Below, in pieces: positions 5,586 to 8,548 of a DNA stretch of 8,548 nucleotides (its first letter is position 1; the number at the start of each line of letters is the position of its first letter). This DNA comes from RH2-MAG17b sp035945515 (lineage in GTDB: Bacteria; Acidobacteriota; Terriglobia; UBA7540). The stretch covers positions 1 to 8,548 of the forward strand of contig DASZAE010000065.1 in NCBI GenBank assembly GCA_035945515.1, read 5' to 3'. The position numbers and the translations under genes are program-made. Under the pieces are notes generated by a model. The model was not told the origin of the DNA. It saw only the letters and a program-made list of their open reading frames with translations, and did not search any database.

Positions 5586-7235
5586 TCAGAATTTGTAATT
5601 CAAACCGGGATCCTCGTTTCCCTGGGCAACCAGCAGTTCGTCGATGGCGGAATAGCCCGTCGGCAAGTCGATGCCATCAATGCGTGCTCCGGCACTGAGC
5701 AGTGCGGCCACAGAATCCGGTTTGCGGCGGTACTTCCAGTACGAATCTATGCAGGCTTTCACGGCCAGTCGCAATGCAGTGCGGCCACGTGCGTCGCCCG
5801 CGTTCACGGGCGCGCCCGCGGCAATGAGCGTCTTAACCACCTCGTGATTTGCGCGCCACGCAGCCACGTGCAGAGCAGTCGAGCCAGGCACCAGCTCCCA
5901 ATAACCGTCACCCTCTGGCCATGGGGCTTGGGGGGAAACGCCCAAGGCAAGCAGGCAACGTACTCCTGGGTCATTGTTCGCGCCAGCGAAATGCGCTAGC
6001 AGCGTGCCTCCCATCGCAAGGAGGTGCGTGAGCTGTTCAGGATTCCTGCTCGCCAGGGATCGTGCTCCCTCCAAATCGCCGCGCGCGCATGTTGCTACCA
6101 AAGCGTCGAGAGCCTGGAGTCGAGTCTCGAACCCTCGGCCTTGCAAGATTTCGAGAATATCGTCACGACCATACCAGGCAGACATCTGGAAGGCGTTGCG
6201 TCCATCTAGCTCATTCGGCAACCTGGGGTCGGCCCCATGGTCGAGTAATGCTTCGATCATCACAACGCTGTTATCACGGCGGATCGATTGCTGGAAAGGG
6301 CTGAATTTCCAATTACTGCGATAGTTTGGATTGGCGCCATGATCAAGAACAAGGTTCAGTCCCTTGTCATCGTGCCAATCGCATTTGCGGGCGGCAACAG
6401 TTGCGAGACTAACTTCGTTAAATCGTCCGGAGTCGAGCAAAACTTGTAACACAGTGTTGTCGTATGTTTCGGCCACATGGTACGGTGTCTCTTCGTCATT
6501 GGGATCAGCCCCATACGCTAGCAAGAGACCGGTTAGTCCGACATGTTGTGCGACCCCTGCGACTCCGTAGAGGGCGGCTTCATGCACCGGCCGCGCTGGA
6601 GTGTCGATATACTCGGTCCATCCCGTATTCGCGTTAGCTCCGGCTTCGAGTAGGGCGCGCGCCGCCAGTACAAAAGATTCCGAGCGTGCCTTATCGATGC
6701 GGAGATACCGTGAAAAACAGAGATAGGTCAATGCGTCCCACCCGTGCGGACCGCCTTTCGCCGTCGCAAGCGATGAATCGTGCGACAGAAAGGCGCGGAC
6801 CGTGGTCGCATCGCCAAGGAGGGCGGCGCTATAAATGCTCGCAGTGCTTACCTCGGGATAGCGGGCGCGAATCATCTCGGCGTGTTCGAGTGTTCCCGAG
6901 CCGTGCCAGCCATGGCGATCAACACTCGCGACTTGGATGAACGTATGAACCGGATCACGCAGATCCTCGAGCTCTCGAATGACACGCAGGGTCTCAATAT
7001 ATTTGGCGAATTCAGGCCAGCTTCCGTACCCGTGTTCGCGAGCAAGAACGAGTTGCGCATCGGCCAGGCTGAGGGAGCGTAATGAATCTGATCCTGCGTG
7101 GCGAAAGCGTGGATGGTGACGACGAATGCGTTCGAGCGCAGCAGGCGTACCGGCAACAACACTGCGCCGAAGTTCTTTGGCCTGCTTCTTATATTGCTCG
7201 AGGTTTGGGTGGCCGGGAAGAGTCCGGTCAGGCAT
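5586..7235 (-). CDS. Ankyrin-repeat protein
   Basis: A complete 549-residue, probably cytoplasmic protein. The N-terminal module (HPNLEQYKKQAKELRRSV, then LSLADAQLVLAREHGYGSWP, residues about 9-77) is a helical prefix I recall from many acidobacterial ankyrin proteins. Ankyrin units follow along most of the length: SIYSAALLGDATTVRAFLS, ARALLEAGANANTG, LTGLLLAYGADPND, LNLVLDHGANPNYRS, IEALLDHGADPRLPN, and near the C-terminus GSTALHVAAWRANHEVVKT followed by GAPVNAGDARGRTALRLAV. Such repeats mediate protein binding; there is no catalytic domain. The ATG at 7235-7233 is preceded on its strand by AAAGGAG with good spacing, which fixes the start. A TATAAT lies 66 bases upstream. It shares repeat style with the partial protein at the left edge, also on the minus strand. 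It ends with a hairpin about 20 bases after the stop. Confidence 0.93.
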   Translation of the reverse strand: MPDRTLPGHPNLEQYKKQAKELRRSVVAGTPAALERIRRHHPRFRHAGSDSLRSLSLADAQLVLAREHGYGSWPEFAKYIETLRVIRELEDLRDPVHTFIQVASVDRHGWHGSGTLEHAEMIRARYPEVSTASIYSAALLGDATTVRAFLSHDSSLATAKGGPHGWDALTYLCFSRYLRIDKARSESFVLAARALLEAGANANTGWTEYIDTPARPVHEAALYGVAGVAQHVGLTGLLLAYGADPNDEETPYHVAETYDNTVLQVLLDSGRFNEVSLATVAARKCDWHDDKGLNLVLDHGANPNYRSNWKFSPFQQSIRRDNSVVMIEALLDHGADPRLPNELDGRNAFQMSAWYGRDDILEILQGRGFETRLQALDALVATCARGDLEGARSLASRNPEQLTHLLAMGGTLLAHFAGANNDPGVRCLLALGVSPQAPWPEGDGYWELVPGSTALHVAAWRANHEVVKTLIAAGAPVNAGDARGRTALRLAVKACIDSYWKYRRKPDSVAALLSAGARIDGIDLPTGYSAIDELLVAQGNEDPGLNYKF

Positions 7236-7300
7236 ACGAAGCTCCTTTCACGTCGCGCCTGGAACGTCCGCATCAATCAGGCTGAAAGAAGATTCGTCAG

Positions 7301-7329
7301 ATTATACGAACCAAGGTGGGCACGGCCCT
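7301..7329 (-). promoter_or_regulatory. Possible promoter of the ankyrin gene
   Basis: A perfect TATAAT lies on the minus strand at 7306-7301, 66 bases before the start codon. The sequence 17 bases further up (AGGGCC) is a poor -35, so an activator or another sigma factor might be needed. The -10 is flanked by a short inverted repeat, TTCGT (7293-7297) and ACGAA (7306-7310). Confidence 0.4.
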
Positions 7330-7393
7330 TTCCGCGGACTGGATGCGCCCTTTGCGCTCAGAAGAGCGTACAGGACCGGAAAGCCGGCTGTCA

Positions 7394-7418
7394 ACCCGCA
7401 TAATTACAGGCTGCGGGT
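7394..7418. repeat. Short stem-loop
   Basis: ACCCGCA (7394-7400) and TGCGGGT (7412-7418) are perfectly complementary over 7 bases around an 11-base AT-richer loop beginning TAATTA. No T-tract follows on either strand. Function unknown. Confidence 0.35.
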
Positions 7419-7548
7419 CGAGGAAACTTGGTTCATGCAGCGCCGAGCGCGTCTTGCATCTTCGACATTTCCACCAGACGGATTCTCAGCGCCGGCGAAG
7501 GGCCGAGTCACAGGTCAACTCAGCGTTTGGTGATGAATAACGCGCGAT

Positions 7549-7616
7549 CCGGAAGTTAGGAGGCGACGGTTTCCTGAGCGCGCCCAGTGTCCGTGTCGCC
7601 GACAAACCGGAAGTTA
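7549..7616. repeat. 68-base structure bounded by 10-base direct repeats
   Basis: CCGGAAGTTA occurs at 7549-7558 and again at 7607-7616. Just inside these, GGCGAC (7562-7567) and GTCGCC (7595-7600) are inverted, and the pairing extends by GG/CC across a two-base bulge. Direct repeats outside inverted repeats resemble a tiny non-coding mobile element with a target duplication, but the length is very small and chance is possible. Confidence 0.3.
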
Positions 7617-7745
7617 AGCCTCTGCACCGGGGGTGATGTGGCATTGGTTAAAGCGTGGGCTGATACCGCCCCGAGAAAACCAACCGGCTTCGAAACAGAA
7701 GAGAGGGATACATGTGAGTAGGCTCTACCACATCTGACAATTCGA

Positions 7746-7775
7746 TTGACAGGAAGGAACGGCCCCAGGTAGACT
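7746..7775 (+). promoter_or_regulatory. Promoter of the peroxiredoxin gene
   Basis: A perfect TTGACA (7746-7751) is followed after 18 bases by TAGACT (7770-7775), a 4-of-6 match to the -10 consensus. Transcription would start near 7782, giving a leader of about 47 bases. A small GTAG/CTAC inverted repeat (7769-7781) overlaps the -10 and could be a regulator contact, though it is only 4 pairs long. Confidence 0.6.
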
Positions 7776-7828
7776 CGCTACTCTTGATTTTCTCTCCAAG
7801 TAATTCAATCTCCTAAGGGGAACGCACA

Positions 7829-8488
7829 ATGTCACTACGCATCAATGGCACGGCTCCGGACTTCACTGCCGAAACCACCCAGGGAACCATCAGATTCCAC
7901 GAATGGATTGGCAACGGCTGGGCCATCCTGTTTTCCCACCCGAAAGACTTCACACCAGTGTGTACCACCGAACTGGGCTATATGGCGGGTCTTGAACCGG
8001 AATTCCAGAAACGCAACTGCAAGATCATCGGCCTGAGCGTGGATCCCGTGACGAATCACAGTAAGTGGTCAATGGACATCGAAGAGACACAGGGCCACAA
8101 AGTAAATTATCCGATGATCGGCGATCCGCAGCTCAAAATCGCTAAGCTTTACGATATGCTGCCCGCCGAAGCCGGTGAGACCTCCGAGGGCCGCACCCCG
8201 GCGGATAACGCTACCGTGCGCACGGTGTTCGTGATTGGCCCCGACAAAAAGATCAAGTTGATGCTCATTTATCCGATGAGCAGCGGCCGCAACTTCGACG
8301 AAGTGTTGCGCGCCCTCGATTCCATACAGCTCACGACCAAGCACAAAGTCTCTACCCCCGTGAACTGGAAGCCGGGCGGGGATGTCATCCTCTCGGGGGC
8401 GGTATCCGACGAAGAGGCGAAAAAGCTCTATCCCGGCGGGTGGAAGGCGCCTCGGCCTTATTTGCGAATCGTTCCGCAACCCAAGTAA
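7829..8488 (+). CDS. 1-Cys peroxiredoxin, Prx6 type
   Basis: A 219-residue cytoplasmic thiol peroxidase that reduces hydrogen peroxide and organic or lipid hydroperoxides. The AhpC/TSA thioredoxin-fold domain carries the active site HPKDFTPVCTTE: Pro38, Thr42 and peroxidatic Cys45, with Arg131 in TVRTVFVIGPDKK as the fourth conserved residue. The long C-terminal part (YPMSSGRNFDEVLRALDS, then NWKPGGDVI, PGGWKAPRPYLR) is the dimerisation extension of the Prx6 subfamily and sets it apart from 2-Cys AhpC. The only other cysteine, Cys64, is not at a usual resolving position, so an external thiol reductant is expected. The phospholipase serine of mammalian Prx6 (in GDSWG) is replaced here (GNGW, residues 28-31). 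The start is ATG 7829 with AAGGGG at 7815-7820. It has its own sigma-70-like promoter. Confidence 0.96.
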   Translation: MSLRINGTAPDFTAETTQGTIRFHEWIGNGWAILFSHPKDFTPVCTTELGYMAGLEPEFQKRNCKIIGLSVDPVTNHSKWSMDIEETQGHKVNYPMIGDPQLKIAKLYDMLPAEAGETSEGRTPADNATVRTVFVIGPDKKIKLMLIYPMSSGRNFDEVLRALDSIQLTTKHKVSTPVNWKPGGDVILSGAVSDEEAKKLYPGGWKAPRPYLRIVPQPK

Positions 8489-8515
8489 GGCGGCCAAACT
8501 TAGCAAGGGGCTGAT

Positions 8516-8548
8516 ATGCCTGTGCAATTGCGCGTCGTAGTGCTCGGC
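8516..8548 (+). CDS. Start of a further gene (first 11 codons)
   Basis: AAGGGG at 8505-8510 precedes an ATG at 8516 by 5 bases, and the frame reads MPVQLRVVVLG to the window edge. The beta-strand-then-glycine pattern fits the start of a metallo-beta-lactamase-like or Rossmann-type enzyme, but 11 residues cannot decide. It begins 27 bases after the peroxiredoxin stop with no terminator between, so the two are probably one operon. Confidence 0.5.
   Translation, partial: MPVQLRVVVLG

Larger units (their letters stand above)
7236..7828. other. Gene-free stretch between ankyrin and peroxiredoxin genes
   Basis: These 593 bases separate divergent genes. Plus-strand frames up to 135 codons cross it, but they start inside the antisense of the ankyrin gene, are rich in Arg, Ser and Pro, and show no domain or ribosome site. 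The stretch holds a probable -10 for the ankyrin gene (7301-7306), a stem-loop at 7394-7418, a 68-base structure flanked by direct repeats (7549-7616), and the peroxiredoxin promoter (7746-7775). The rest shows nothing I can name; such a long gap could hide a small RNA. Confidence 0.55.

Noticed and set aside
5324..5698. A 124-codon plus-strand frame
   Set aside because: It runs antisense to the ankyrin 3' end and the unidentified minus-strand frame, with no ribosome site and no domain.
7126..7533. A 135-codon plus-strand frame upstream of the peroxiredoxin
   Set aside because: It starts inside the antisense of the ankyrin gene, has low-complexity Arg/Ser/Pro-rich composition and no recognisable domain.
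7706..7717. Start-stop element (AGAGGG then ATG TGA) upstream of the peroxiredoxin
   Set aside because: It lies upstream of the better TTGACA/TAGACT promoter and so would not be in the peroxiredoxin leader.

Overview
The window looks like a chromosomal segment of an acidobacterium, probably from a Solibacter/Bryobacter-like lineage. It is moderately GC-rich. It pairs a PadR-type regulator with a very large MacB/FtsX-like permease that has no ATPase gene beside it, an arrangement characteristic of Acidobacteriota (acidobacterial duplicated orphan permeases, ADOP). It also carries two long ankyrin-repeat genes of a kind expanded in that phylum. The assignment is inferred from gene content; there is no rRNA or other marker gene in the window.

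Layout. Positions 1-456 (minus strand) hold the N-terminal 152 codons of an ankyrin-repeat protein that runs off the left edge. An intergenic stretch follows, ending in a strong imperfect inverted repeat (769-824) that brackets a probable promoter. Next comes a two-gene operon on the plus strand: padR-like (831-1172) and the ADOP permease (1169-3724), overlapping by 4 bases. After a 384-base gene-free stretch there is a stand-alone Gfo/Idh/MocA-family oxidoreductase (4109-5137). Converging on it, only 9 bases away, is an unrecognised minus-strand reading frame (5147-5452, open back to 5599). Upstream of that on the same strand is a complete 549-residue ankyrin-repeat protein (5586-7235). A 593-base gene-free stretch follows, with small repeats and a good promoter (7746-7775) that drives a 1-Cys peroxiredoxin of the Prx6 type (7829-8488). 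The window ends in the first 11 codons of another gene (8516 onward), probably co-transcribed with the peroxiredoxin.

How the parts work together. The only clear functional unit is padR plus permease: a one-component repressor most likely controlling its own operon through the inverted repeat. The other genes look like independent housekeeping or accessory transcription units: a sugar/diol-type dehydrogenase, a peroxide-detoxifying enzyme and protein-interaction scaffolds. I found no CRISPR array, tRNA, rRNA, transposase or phage gene. The best candidates for something undescribed are the operator-like repeat at 769-824 and the unidentified frame at 5147-5599.
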